From Hexactinellida sp. DTS-2022 (taxonomy: Eukaryota; Porifera; Hexactinellida), in the NCBI GenBank assembly GCA_028753945.1, contig JAPNXP010000002.1, positions 9,052,001-9,116,000 of the forward strand: 64,000 nucleotides of DNA, read 5' to 3'. Position numbers and translations under genes: made by a program. The notes under the pieces were generated by a model that was given only the letters and a program-made list of their open reading frames with translations, was not told the DNA's origin and made no database searches. Each line of letters begins with the position of its first letter. The first letter of the stretch is position 1. Shown here in pieces: positions 55,506 through 64,000 of the stretch.

Positions 55506-56337
55506 TAGGGCTGTACCGGATATCCGGTTCTAATCCATAATCCGGTGTCCGGCCGGAACCGGATATGAACTATCCGGCCGGTTAACATTCCCAATTGTAT
55601 TTGTGTATGAATTAAAGAATAAATATCTCTCCTAATATAAAGTCAATTGCCATAACTCTAGGGTCAATAACTGTCCATTTCTTCTGTCGTTCCAATGTCT
55701 GGTACAGGTTTTCATTTCTAGATATTATTGGAGTAGAATTTCGATAATGTGTAATAGCAGAACTAGTTGATTGAAAATACTATGATCACCTAGTTGTGAA
55801 TTTCTACAAGAGAATTTTTATTTATTTTTTATTTTTTTGTAAATTTCTGGATGTGAATGTTTTATGTGGTTCCACAGTGGTGACGTGCTAAATATTAGGA
55901 TTTTATCACGTGATATATGTATTGTCATCACATTCATTACAGTGTGCTCAGAAAGAATCGTTCTTAGAATGTGAGAAAATGCCAAATTTAACTCATGCAA
56001 CCTTTCAAGGTAATAGGCGATCACAAAAAATATAGGAATCGAAAGTAAATATGTTATTAAATGATCTTATTTACCAAAGATGAATGAGATTGAGAGCATA
56101 TTCATGTACTGTATCAATTGTGGAATCACATAGATTATTTTTGAAGCCTCCCTAAAATACTCAAGCTTACTATATGTACAATTAACCAAGAATAAGCAGA
56201 ACTTGTTCTGGATGTGATATTATAGTATCATTTGTCAAATACAAATTTAGCCGGATATCCGGCCGGGTAACCGGATAATTGAACACCGGATATCCGGATC
56301 CGGCCGGAATAGAGAATCTCTAACCGGTACAGCTTTA
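55506..56337 (-). mobile_element. hAT-type relic with a BED zinc-finger remnant
   Basis: The ends TAGGGCTGTACCGG and the complement of TAAAGCTGTACCGG are inverted. Subterminal CCGGATATCCGG palindromes occur on both sides. On the minus strand around 56024-55818 the translation gives a CxxC pair (CNECDDNTYIT, in a shifted frame) followed by SPLWNHIKHSHPEIYKK, the C- and H-containing parts of a BED finger, which sits at the N-terminus of many hAT transposases. The rest of the transposase is gone. The flanking octamers do not match, so the target duplication is lost or the ends are misplaced. Confidence 0.65.
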
Positions 56338-56560
56338 ATTTGAACAATTATATATTTTTCGGTCAAATCGAAGGGGCATTCTCCTTATAGTGAGGTAAAA
56401 TGAAGATTCCGTGACTAACCTCTGGCTTGTTAAGTTTTATGCTTGATTCGGATACTTTAGGATATATCTCGAGACTTAAGCTCCCATGCCGCTCTGGAAA
56501 GCTAAGGCAAACTTTTCATAGCGACAAATTCGAAGGGCCTCAGAAATTATTTTGAAAAAT
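56338..56560. other. Short unassigned segment, similar to the gypsy relic at the right edge
   Basis: TCGAAGGGGCATTCTCCTTA and nearby bases resemble 63775-63815. It may be another scrap of the same retroelement, but the translation is too damaged to be sure. Confidence 0.3.
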
Positions 56561-57283
56561 TTAGGTTAAATTACGGCAGATTCATGCAAAAAACATATAA
56601 CTTTCGTTTAGAAGTTAGGTATTTGATTTCACAAATATTATAAAATACATTATAGCTATATCGAAACTGAAAACGAAATCGCATTATTTTCCATAAATTT
56701 GATTTTATGGGCCGTGCAGTTTTATGGTAATGCAAAAGTCCCATAGGGGAATTCTTCAGACTCAACCTGATAAGTGTATGGTTTGCATTCTCATGATTAG
56801 CTAAAGACCTATACTGTGTGATCTATCAGATAGATCATCGTTATGGGCGGTTGGTGGGCGGTTGAGAATTTTGATAAGAACTAAATAAAAAATATTGTGA
56901 CCTTTTGAACACAAAAAATGAATATAAAGGTCATCTTTTTATGCGAAATTTGATAAAAAGTTAGAAAAAAAAATTCCAAGTCATAATTCAAAAATGTAGA
57001 CCGTCTACCATCTCCGTACGCTTATAATCTTTAAATATTGATTCTGATAAAAAACAGTGATAGCCGCATTCCCAAAATGCTGCAAAATATCAACCACCAC
57101 TTTTGGAAATTGCCCTATGGGAGATTTATATTAGCCAAATTTTGAAACAGACAAAAATTAGAAAGTATAATAGATAGACACATTTTCTTTTTGGTTTATT
57201 GCTTTGTATCGTATAGGTATCTATTTCTCACAATCACAGATTAATACAGGAATTTTCATTCACGTGGGGTAATTTAACCTTAA
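56561..57283 (+). repeat. Family A element A5
   Basis: About 723 bp. The left edge has lost one A (TTAGGTTAAATTACGGC) and the right TTAA is intact. It is the most diverged family A copy in the window, with several small indels. Confidence 0.88.
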
Positions 57284-57699
57284 ATCAAATTATATGCAAG
57301 TTTCTGTCATATTAATGCAGTCCGCTTTCTTTTGGGACATCATTATCAGCGATTAAATCATGGCTAACGTAGTGATTAATGCTCTAATATGCATAATATG
57401 TCTACACATAGCCTCTCTATATATGCCATGAAAGTAGATGTACCAGGGATGCACAAGAAGATGGAAATTTTAATTTTTTAATGTGTTCTATATTGAACTA
57501 CAAAGTTCTTTATACCTCTCTAGGTCGTAAACATTACTCAGCCGTTCTAGCCCGTGATTACTATTAGCTGTAATGAGAACGGTGATTGGATTTTCATAAT
57601 TTAATAGTAATAATAAACACAAACAGTACAATTTCTATATTAATACACAGTGAATAATACACAATTATTTGCTTTCTTTCCTCTCTCCTCTTTCTCTCT
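57284..57699. other. Dispersed repeat piece and unassigned DNA
   Basis: 57300-57400 is the reverse complement of 27335-27430 (AGTCCGCTTTCTTTTGGGAC). From about 57440 the sequence is unassigned; a CT-rich tract (TTTCCTCTCTCCTCTTTCTC) lies at 57676-57700. Confidence 0.45.
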
Positions 57700-59083
57700 C
57701 TGGCTCTAGCAGTGACACACGACACACTTAACTACATAATAGAAATAAGAATAACAGAGTAATACAAATGATGGTAAATAAAAATTTGTAGACACATAAT
57801 TAAGTGAATTTTTTAAATTTACGCTTTCTATACTTTTTGAAAGAACCAGCGAGTTATAATTCTTAACTTTGTTAATGTTTGCAAGAAAGCAATTCGCTGC
57901 AGTTAAAGACGACCTTGTTAAGATGTTCCAACTAAACACACCACAGCTAATACAAGTAGACTTCCAAATACTTGGAGCACGATTATCGCTATCTTGCAAA
58001 TACATCAACGTGAGTTTAACTAGTATTTTTCAAGAAGGTCCACTTACAAGCTTCGCCATCAGCTCTTTATTGTTTTCGATGGCACTAAAGGTCTTCCATA
58101 TAACAAATATGGAATTTAAAACTGGCTCAGATGGATATTTAAGTCCGCCACGGTCCGTTAGCTGCAGAGGTTTATACTGAGAGTCCAAGTTTAAATCAAG
58201 CAGAAATTATTTATCAACTGTTAGCATATGTAGACAGACGTGACACGGTTTTATTTGTTTCAGGTACTGATGGACAGTATAGCCTGCAATAAAGGCTAAT
58301 GATTGAAGCAACTGTGAACCACAATCAATTGTTGATAAATCATTAATCGCATCAAGAAATGACTCCAAATTGAACTCAACATCAGTAGTGGAATACGCTA
58401 TACGGAGAAGAAAATGACTTAACAAATGACTGAATAGATTGAATAGAAGTGTCTTGTTTGTCAGTAAATATGTTTGATTATGCTAGAAAGTTTAAGTCGA
58501 CGCTCGGTTCAAGGATTTGGAGATAGATGTTATAATTAGAACCCGACATCATACGGTATAGACCGAAATGGTGTTCCAAGGGATCCGTCTGTAGAAAGGA
58601 GGACAACAGATATGTAAAGCCACAAGATTGAGTCAAATGATTGGTAATTTGTGGTAAGGTAATACAAGCATGTCTAAAACTGGTGTATGTTTTTTCACTC
58701 AGTTTGCCAATTTATTCTGGTAAAGTTTGCCAAGCATCTAACCAAAACTACATGAGTCAAAAATAGAAATCGCTCGTCATTAAAAGTCAAAGGTCTAGAG
58801 AAATTATTGTTCAAACGTATTCCTTTAAATGGTGTGTTAACGTTAAATAATTTCCAAACAGTAAGAAGGGTATCAACAAACTCCGGAGTATTATTTCTAT
58901 ATTCTGGATAGTTAGCGCAGATATTGTTAATTCGTTAACGACTTTAAAAACCAGTTTTACATTTTGACGCTCTATGCTAGACGGAAAACATGACTCCATA
59001 GTCAAATGAGGAGCTAACTTGGATAAACTTGTTCTTTTTGAATTATATAATTGACATACATCTTAAAGGATGCACAACCGAAC

Positions 59084-60754
59084 TTAACGCTACCTACGAC
59101 TACTTGAGAATGCTTGTGATGGGTTAAAAAAAAGGACTTGACGGACTCAATTCAATTAGTGCTTCAGTTCCTATAACATACTATATAGTAATTATTTTAT
59201 AAAAAAAATCATAGATTTCCAAAATAGTTTTGACACAAATATGTAAATACATACTTTCCGTTGCTATAGTAACTAAGCAAGAGATTTTCCTAGTAGAAAA
59301 TGACGAGAGCATGAATTACTTTGCTTTTAACTCGCAACGCGTCAAATCAATATGCGTTCGATACGGGTACCCGCCAAAATCTCCAATTTTGTCAAAATTA
59401 ATTTAGTTAATTAGAATATTAATATATTAGGTCCAATTACGTATGGAATTTGTACTTTTTTGGGATTCTTGGCCTTATAACAATTTGAATTAATAAAAAA
59501 GTTAGAAAACGCTCTGCTATTGTTTTACATATATATGTATACTACATAACCCCCAAATTTATAGTTTCTATTATAAATACTTTCGGAGTTCACTAGATTC
59601 TCTCATATTCAGTATTGCAATAAATTTATTTGGAGATAATGAGGAAGAAAGACAAATTCAAGACAAATACATGCAATCTAAGGTTACTAACACAAATATA
59701 TCTAAGGATCTTGCTCTTCACAGTCGAAACACTGGAATGGTTCATCTCCTACTTCCTTCAGGGTCACTTTCATGCACCTAGCGTGATACCACTGGTCGCA
59801 GAATTCGCAAAACACCCAGTCATCGGTCTTCCGCTTTCTTCCGATCGGACAATTTTGCAACTGGCACTCTTCGCAAACGGTGTCTGATCCGTCACCAGTG
59901 GACGCTTTTGCAACGGCTTTCTTCGCAGGGGTACTCGATGAAGCTTCACTACCAAAGGCTTTGGACTTATACTTTGCCCCAGCCTTTTCCCGCCTGCGTC
60001 TGGAAGATTCTGCGGTCAGAAACTGGGACTGGAGTAACCTTCGTCTCCTCTTCTGGGTTTCATAGACAGCTTTGATACGACACCGGTTGCGTTCTTTGTC
60101 CTTTCTCGCGAAATAGAGCAAGGTCTTATGTGAACAGGCTACTCCTAAGTTGGTAAGCACGCTAGCCAGAGACATAGAGCCCTCGTTGAAAGTGGTGACC
60201 GCCAGCGCTGCAGAGGCTTGGAGGGACTTCTGGCCGACACGCTTGATTTTCGGCGCGTTATGCCATAGGACGGAGTGCAGAGATTCATTCGCGTTCTGCG
60301 TCTTGCCAAGGGTTACGGCGGAACATAAAGCAATGCTCGCGAACTTCTGAAAGACATCCAAGAGGCGAGCCAGTTCTGGTGCCGTGAGGTATGGGGCCCG
60401 GAGATTCACCGGTGAAATTGTGTCGTCATCCTTTACTTCAGCAATATTCTTCCCCATATAGCACCACGAATCTCTGGTATGAGGACAGTTATCATGGTTC
60501 TCAACAAGGTGATCGGCAAGGACGTAGAGAGCTTTCTGTATTTCTTCAGGACTCTTTCCCCTGTTCTGTACAATAACCAGCCCACTGGTTGGAGTTTATG
60601 ACTAGTTATGTGGCCAAAAAATTCAAATATGATAAATCTGATTTTGCCAGTTTCTTAGGAATTGGCAGAGGTGTCTATAAACAAAAAGTTAACTTTGGAA
60701 CAAAAGATTTTTTTTCTGGAAAAATGGGAAAATAGTAGTCGTAGGTAGCGTTAA
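59084..60754 (-). mobile_element. Element F, TTAA-flanked, inside the P-element relic
   Basis: The ends TTAACGCTACCTACGACTAC and its exact complement GTAGTCGTAGGTAGCGTTAA form a 20-bp perfect inverted repeat with TTAA at both edges; length 1671 bp. It interrupts the P-type relic. It is the only TTAA-type element in the window that still carries a transposase-like coding region. A TTAA target is known for piggyBac and Kolobok; the protein does not look like piggyBac, so Kolobok or a relative is the better guess. Confidence 0.88.
59702..60595 (-). CDS. Transposase C-terminal part with PHD-like finger, in element F
   Basis: One uninterrupted frame runs from just after a stop at 60596-60598 to 59702. 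The first ATG is at 60457 (251 residues), but conserved-looking sequence begins upstream: QNRGKSPEEIQKALYVLADH and HDNCPHTRDSWCYM, so the real protein is longer and its N-terminus has been deleted. Next comes LGKTQNANESLHSVLW followed by ASAALAVTTFNEG, a block I recall from Mutator-like and Kolobok-like invertebrate transposases. Then there is a basic Arg/Lys-rich stretch and a C-terminal zinc finger with CEECQLQNC, WVFCEFCDQWYHARC and FQCFDCEE, fitting a PHD finger that could read chromatin. The 298 codons are intact, unlike every other transposase here, so this insertion is probably young. Superfamily assignment is uncertain. Confidence 0.75.
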   Translation of the reverse strand, partial: TPTSGLVIVQNRGKSPEEIQKALYVLADHLVENHDNCPHTRDSWCYMGKNIAEVKDDDTISPVNLRAPYLTAPELARLLDVFQKFASIALCSAVTLGKTQNANESLHSVLWHNAPKIKRVGQKSLQASAALAVTTFNEGSMSLASVLTNLGVACSHKTLLYFARKDKERNRCRIKAVYETQKRRRRLLQSQFLTAESSRRRREKAGAKYKSKAFGSEASSSTPAKKAVAKASTGDGSDTVCEECQLQNCPIGRKRKTDDWVFCEFCDQWYHARCMKVTLKEVGDEPFQCFDCEEQDP

Positions 60755-61455
60755 GGGGATAATCACAATAAGAACTAGAGTAGTATTTAAAGCAAGTTCC
60801 TGCAAAACAGATTCAATTTCTCGGATGTCACTAATTGCAGCAATGGAAACGGATATACTCTGTCTATTAAAATAGGCTGATGTGGATAAATAAGCATTGA
60901 TTTCAAGGTACAAATCTACTTAGAGATTTTTCAGCCATTTTAGCGAGAACAAACGTTATGTTACTCTCATTACGGAACCACACCAACCAACTATAAGGTA
61001 AATAAATCAAGGTTAACTTATCTTTCAAGTCCTGTGGAGAGTTACCACAAACTTCTCTTTCTCTTGACTCTCGGATCTCAAGCTGAGTTGTAGTGTTTGG
61101 TTCATCAATTCTTCCTCTTTTGCATCGAATGAGAAGCGATTCCGTTAGTAAGGTTTGGATGAATAATATGCTGGGTAGCGAGTTAGTAAACTTGGTACAG
61201 CGCCTTCTTTCAGCTTTGGCTTTGCTCGCGGTACTTCAGTAAATTACTATCTCCTCTTGGGACTTGGAAAGTGTAGTCTATGTCTTCTTTCTGAAAATGG
61301 TTGATACATACATAGACCACCTTCAGGTCACCGATATCCTCGCGTCGAGAGCGTATGTCCCGGCATGATTCACGGTTGTGGATTTTGAGGCAAGGAACAT
61401 GTTCATCTGGGTTGTAGTTGCTCTTGCAACCGGGGACAGAACATGAGTTAGGCAT

Positions 61456-62279
61456 GAATAGAAGCTAATATTAATAAAATACCAAAGCGAAATTAAAAGG
61501 ATGAGATTTTACGTCAATAGAAGAGTTTGGAATAAAATCTGATCAATAATTGTATATATTTCAAGAATATTTCTAATTAATGTGGTTGATTATGATTATT
61601 ATTTATGAAATTAAATATTGTGGTTGGATAAATATTACCATCTTCTCCTTCATCCTTGGTCCACATTTTCTAGGTTACTGTCAGGCCATATATTGAGTAG
61701 GTTATGGTCTACACTAGTTTGGATACAGTATCAATATACTATTATATATTACAATTGAGTTGAAATATATAATATAGTCAATTAATCTGTTGATGATGCA
61801 TTAAAAAATATAAAAAATATGCAGATCAGAATTGCAAGCCCATTATCAACTGGTTTTGGCAATATATGCTAATCACTGAGATATTTGTGCATATTAATGT
61901 TAGTATAAATACACAAAGTATATACGTAAGTGCACGATTTAGTACATGAAAAACCAAGGAATGTCGATTGAGATAATAAAAAAGCTACATCATCAATAAT
62001 GACGTCACCAAATTAAGATTTTGAAGCCTTTGTAGAATATTTTTTAAAAAAAATCACTTCTCACATAATTTTATGATACATTAGCTTCATTTCACAGTGT
62101 AAAATCGCATTTCAATTTGTCATAAAAAAACCTAAAATTTCAACCGAAGCATCATTAAGTAAGTTTAGTGAATAAGGCCCCTGGAGTTCCCTAAGTAGCT
62201 ATTCTTTTCAATTTGTGATTCAAATTATCAGGAGAATTTCGGACATGAAATTGAGTCCTTTATAAATTATGTGGGAAAC
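61456..62279. other. Repeat L copy 2 and flanks
   Basis: 61700-62160 is the reverse complement of repeat L (26455-27327 without its hAT insertion). It shows the empty site for that insertion near 61907: TTAGTATAAATACACA without a hAT element. GAATAAGGCCCCTGG at 62170 resembles the Harbinger-like MITE terminus. The upstream part 61456-61700 should hold the 5-prime end of the P-type relic, but no terminal repeat was identified. Confidence 0.55.
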
Positions 62280-62984
62280 TTAAGGTTCAGGTATACTCTA
62301 CAAATTTCGAATATTTAGATAAAATCCAAATCATTGTCTATTTCTCTTTTATTGCATTTTGGGATTGTATTGATACCAAGAGTACTCTCAAGAGATTTCT
62401 AAGAAAGATTCCTATTATTTTTCCAGTTTGACACACTTTGGTCACCTCAATTTAGGAATAATTGCTGTAAATTTTTTTTTCAAAAGCCGCTATTTCAAAA
62501 CTAACATTTTCAGAATTGCGGAAGAAGTCATTTTGTCAATTTTGGTCGTAGAATCAAAAACTCAACGGTTTCGGAGAGATCTCGTAAAGATACAACTTTT
62601 CAGTGCTGCGATTTATCCTAATATGAATATTTCATCTGTTTTTTGGATTTTGGATAAGGAAAATCTTCATTTGAAAATCGACATCACATAAAAGTATTTG
62701 AAATCTAGAAAAATGTAGTTCAGCACAATTCCTGTACTCAAAAGTTATATTACATCCAGCTAAACACATTTTATCAATAATATTCTTGGTATTGTTTATC
62801 ATTTCTCATTGATCTATTCCGCAAAAATGGTAAAATTTAAAAAAGATTTTTCCTCTATTAGTTTATTTGCCAATATTATTGTATTTTTGGCATCCTGAGG
62901 ATGAAGTAAATCCGCTGTAAAAAAATTAATTCATCCGGGTGAATAGTTATGGTAGAAGTACTCTAGAGGATACCTGAACATTAA
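62280..62984 (+). repeat. Family B element B2 (TTAA ends)
   Basis: 705 bp, highly similar to B1 (24348-25051) in direct orientation. The right terminus has one change (CCTGAACATTAA). The 87-codon frame inside parallels that of B1 but has a shifted start and no recognisable domain. Confidence 0.9.
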
Positions 62985-63001
62985 TGTTGGCAGTCGTTTG
63001 C

Positions 63002-63331
63002 CAGTGGCGTAGCCAGCTCTAGACTTGTGGTGGTGCGTCGGTGGTAATGGGCTCATTTCGGTGGTGCACGGGATAGTCTTTTCTGCCCTCCCCTCCCCCT
63101 ATATCCCAAACAATCCTTGGCAATTCACAAAGTGCAAATCAATTTGCGAACGAAGTATATTCGGGCCGGTGATAGGCGAATTAATTACGCAGAAACGTAG
63201 AGGGGATTTTCCAAAAGTTAATTTACAGTCCACAAAAATTAATTCCGAGATGTATTCCATTTCAAACATAGTGTATACAAGTATCGACGATGATTGGGAA
63301 TGCCATGGTGCAGTTCTTAGATATTGAAGTA
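63002..63331. other. hAT-like left end and unassigned DNA
   Basis: CAGTGGCGTAGCCAGC at 63002 is a common hAT MITE terminus. GTGGTG-rich DNA follows, but no right terminus is seen. The overlapping frames at 63025-63338 on both strands are unsupported. Confidence 0.4.
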
Positions 63332-63742
63332 CGGTCAACTCCCATTATAACCAAGCAGGATATAACGAAGTACATACTTATAACGAAGTCATTCAATGGT
63401 CCGGCAATTTTTTATCTTATTACATTATTAAAACTTCAGTTACAACGAAATGGATATAACGAAACTCCGTTTATAACGAAGTGATTTAAATCCCATATAG
63501 CCACTAAGCTATAGATTTTGCTCCGGTTATAACGAACTCAGGTTATAACGAATTCTGCTAATAACGAACTCCGGTTATACCGAAATCCGTTCATAATAAA
63601 CTCCGGTTACAACGAAATTAAACTCGTAATGAACTCTTTTCAGATCGAACTCCGCTTATAACGAACTCCGCTTATAACAAACTCCGCTTATAACGAAATG
63701 AAACTACGGCCCCGAGCACTTCGTTATAACGGGAGTTGACTG
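63332..63742. mobile_element. 411-bp pogo-like MITE
   Basis: CGGTCAACTCCCATTATAAC and the complement of CAGTCAACTCCCGTTATAAC form the ends, next to TA on both sides. The body is a series of ATAACGAACTCCG-like units. It is the same family as the split element at 42860-45726. Confidence 0.9.
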
Positions 63743-63754
63743 TATCTCCTTTCA

Positions 63755-64000
63755 AAATTTTAGAATTTCTGGTCCGATCGAAGGGGCTATCACCTTACTA
63801 TGCAGGGTAAAAAATGTCAAATTGGGAGGAGTAAACTTTCAGATCTCGGGCATACGTTTCCGAGTTTGGAAATTTCTCCAGATCAATCTAAATTAGAATC
63901 GATTATTTAATGGCCTCATCCTCAAGTCAAAATGAAGCAAAAGATTTCTTGGGATAAGCAGGATATTATCGTCAAATATTTTGCTTCTGTCGCAAATCCA
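63755..64000 (+). pseudogene. Ty3/gypsy reverse transcriptase relic, cut by the window edge
   Basis: The plus-strand translation gives RRGYHLTMQGKKCQIGRSKL, LGHTFPSLEISPDQSKLES, a stop, WPHPQ, then after a frameshift NEAKDFLG, a stop and AGYYRQIF. This matches the end of a Ty3/gypsy reverse transcriptase (the KC.. / LGH / WP.P / FLG..YYR sequence) leading into RNase H. Two stops and a frameshift show it is inactive. The pogo-like MITE just upstream (63332-63742) may have inserted into it. Confidence 0.8.

Larger units (their letters stand above)
57700..61455 (-). pseudogene. P-element-like (THAP9-type) transposase relic split by element F
   Basis: Reading minus, 61455-61210 encodes a THAP zinc finger: MPNSCSVPGCKSNY (C..C), then CLKIHNRESC and VYVCINHFQKEDI (C..H). 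After a frameshift come LKEGAVPSLLTRYPAYYSS, the usual segment after a THAP domain, and DLKDKLTLIYLPYSWLVW. Element F then interrupts (59084-60754). Beyond it the frame pieces give CFPSSIERQNVKLVFKVVNE, WKLFNVNTPFKGIRLNN, SRPLTFNDERFLFLTHVV, LLQSLAFIAGYTVHQYLK with CHVCLHML, LTDRGGLKYPSEPVLNSIF and SSLTAANCFLANINKV, the order of a P-type transposase C-terminal half. Catalytic-core segments are missing or scrambled by frameshifts. In living elements this GTP-dependent enzyme binds the ends through THAP and makes 8-bp target duplications. Terminal repeats were not located. Confidence 0.85.

Overview
This window looks like AT-rich nuclear DNA from an invertebrate animal, most likely an arthropod. 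I infer this from the transposon families present: P-element/THAP, Harbinger, FLYWCH-MULE, pogo-like and hAT elements, a CR1/jockey-type non-LTR element and a Ty3/gypsy element. I found no host gene, tRNA, rRNA or CRISPR array that I can defend. Most long open reading frames are fragments of transposases, translations of tandem repeats, or chance. I cannot name the species.

The window is a dense mosaic of nested transposable elements. At least seventeen elements or fragments have ends that start and finish in the tetranucleotide TTAA. They fall into six or seven terminal-repeat families, called here A (5 copies), B (2), C (2), D (4 plus a fragment), E (1), F (1) and G (2). A second layer is made of short non-autonomous hAT elements, most with clear 8-bp target duplications: 185-bp, 399-bp, 127-bp, 153-bp, 1175-bp and 2474-bp types. 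A third layer is made of pogo/mariner-like elements with CAGT... ends next to TA. There are also long foldback (palindromic) elements at 7725-8510, 38351-40955, 44105-45187 and 53366-53717.

Layout. 0-10.5 kb: repeats E, C, K and G1, then nested hAT/foldback DNA. 10.5-15.4 kb: a broken Harbinger element, with a Myb/SANT gene on + split by a 3-kb insertion (itself holding G2 and A1) and a DDE transposase on - with one frameshift. 16.3-20.9 kb: two inverted A copies around a 565-codon gene of an uncharacterised family carrying one in-frame stop. 20.9-33.3 kb: D elements, hairpins, pogo-like and hAT elements. 33.3-38.3 kb: mostly unexplained DNA with small hAT elements. 38.3-46.2 kb: a foldback with a hAT inside, a 48-bp minisatellite, and a four-level nest of hAT in pogo. 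46.4-48.3 kb: a 27-bp minisatellite holding a 153-bp hAT element. 49.4-50.6 kb: a non-LTR reverse-transcriptase relic. 53.9-55.5 kb: a FLYWCH-MULE relic split by A4. 55.5-56.3 kb: a hAT relic with a BED finger. 57.7-61.5 kb: a P-element-like relic split by F. 63.8-64.0 kb: a Ty3/gypsy reverse-transcriptase relic running off the edge.

None of the transposase genes looks fully intact. The non-autonomous families vary widely in age. Two family A copies, at 20.1 and 54.4 kb, look almost identical, so family A (or its trans-acting source) was probably active recently. The points most worth following are the TTAA-target elements as a group, the uncharacterised Cys-rich gene at 17.9-19.6 kb, and the paired hairpins near 21.6 and 41.5 kb.
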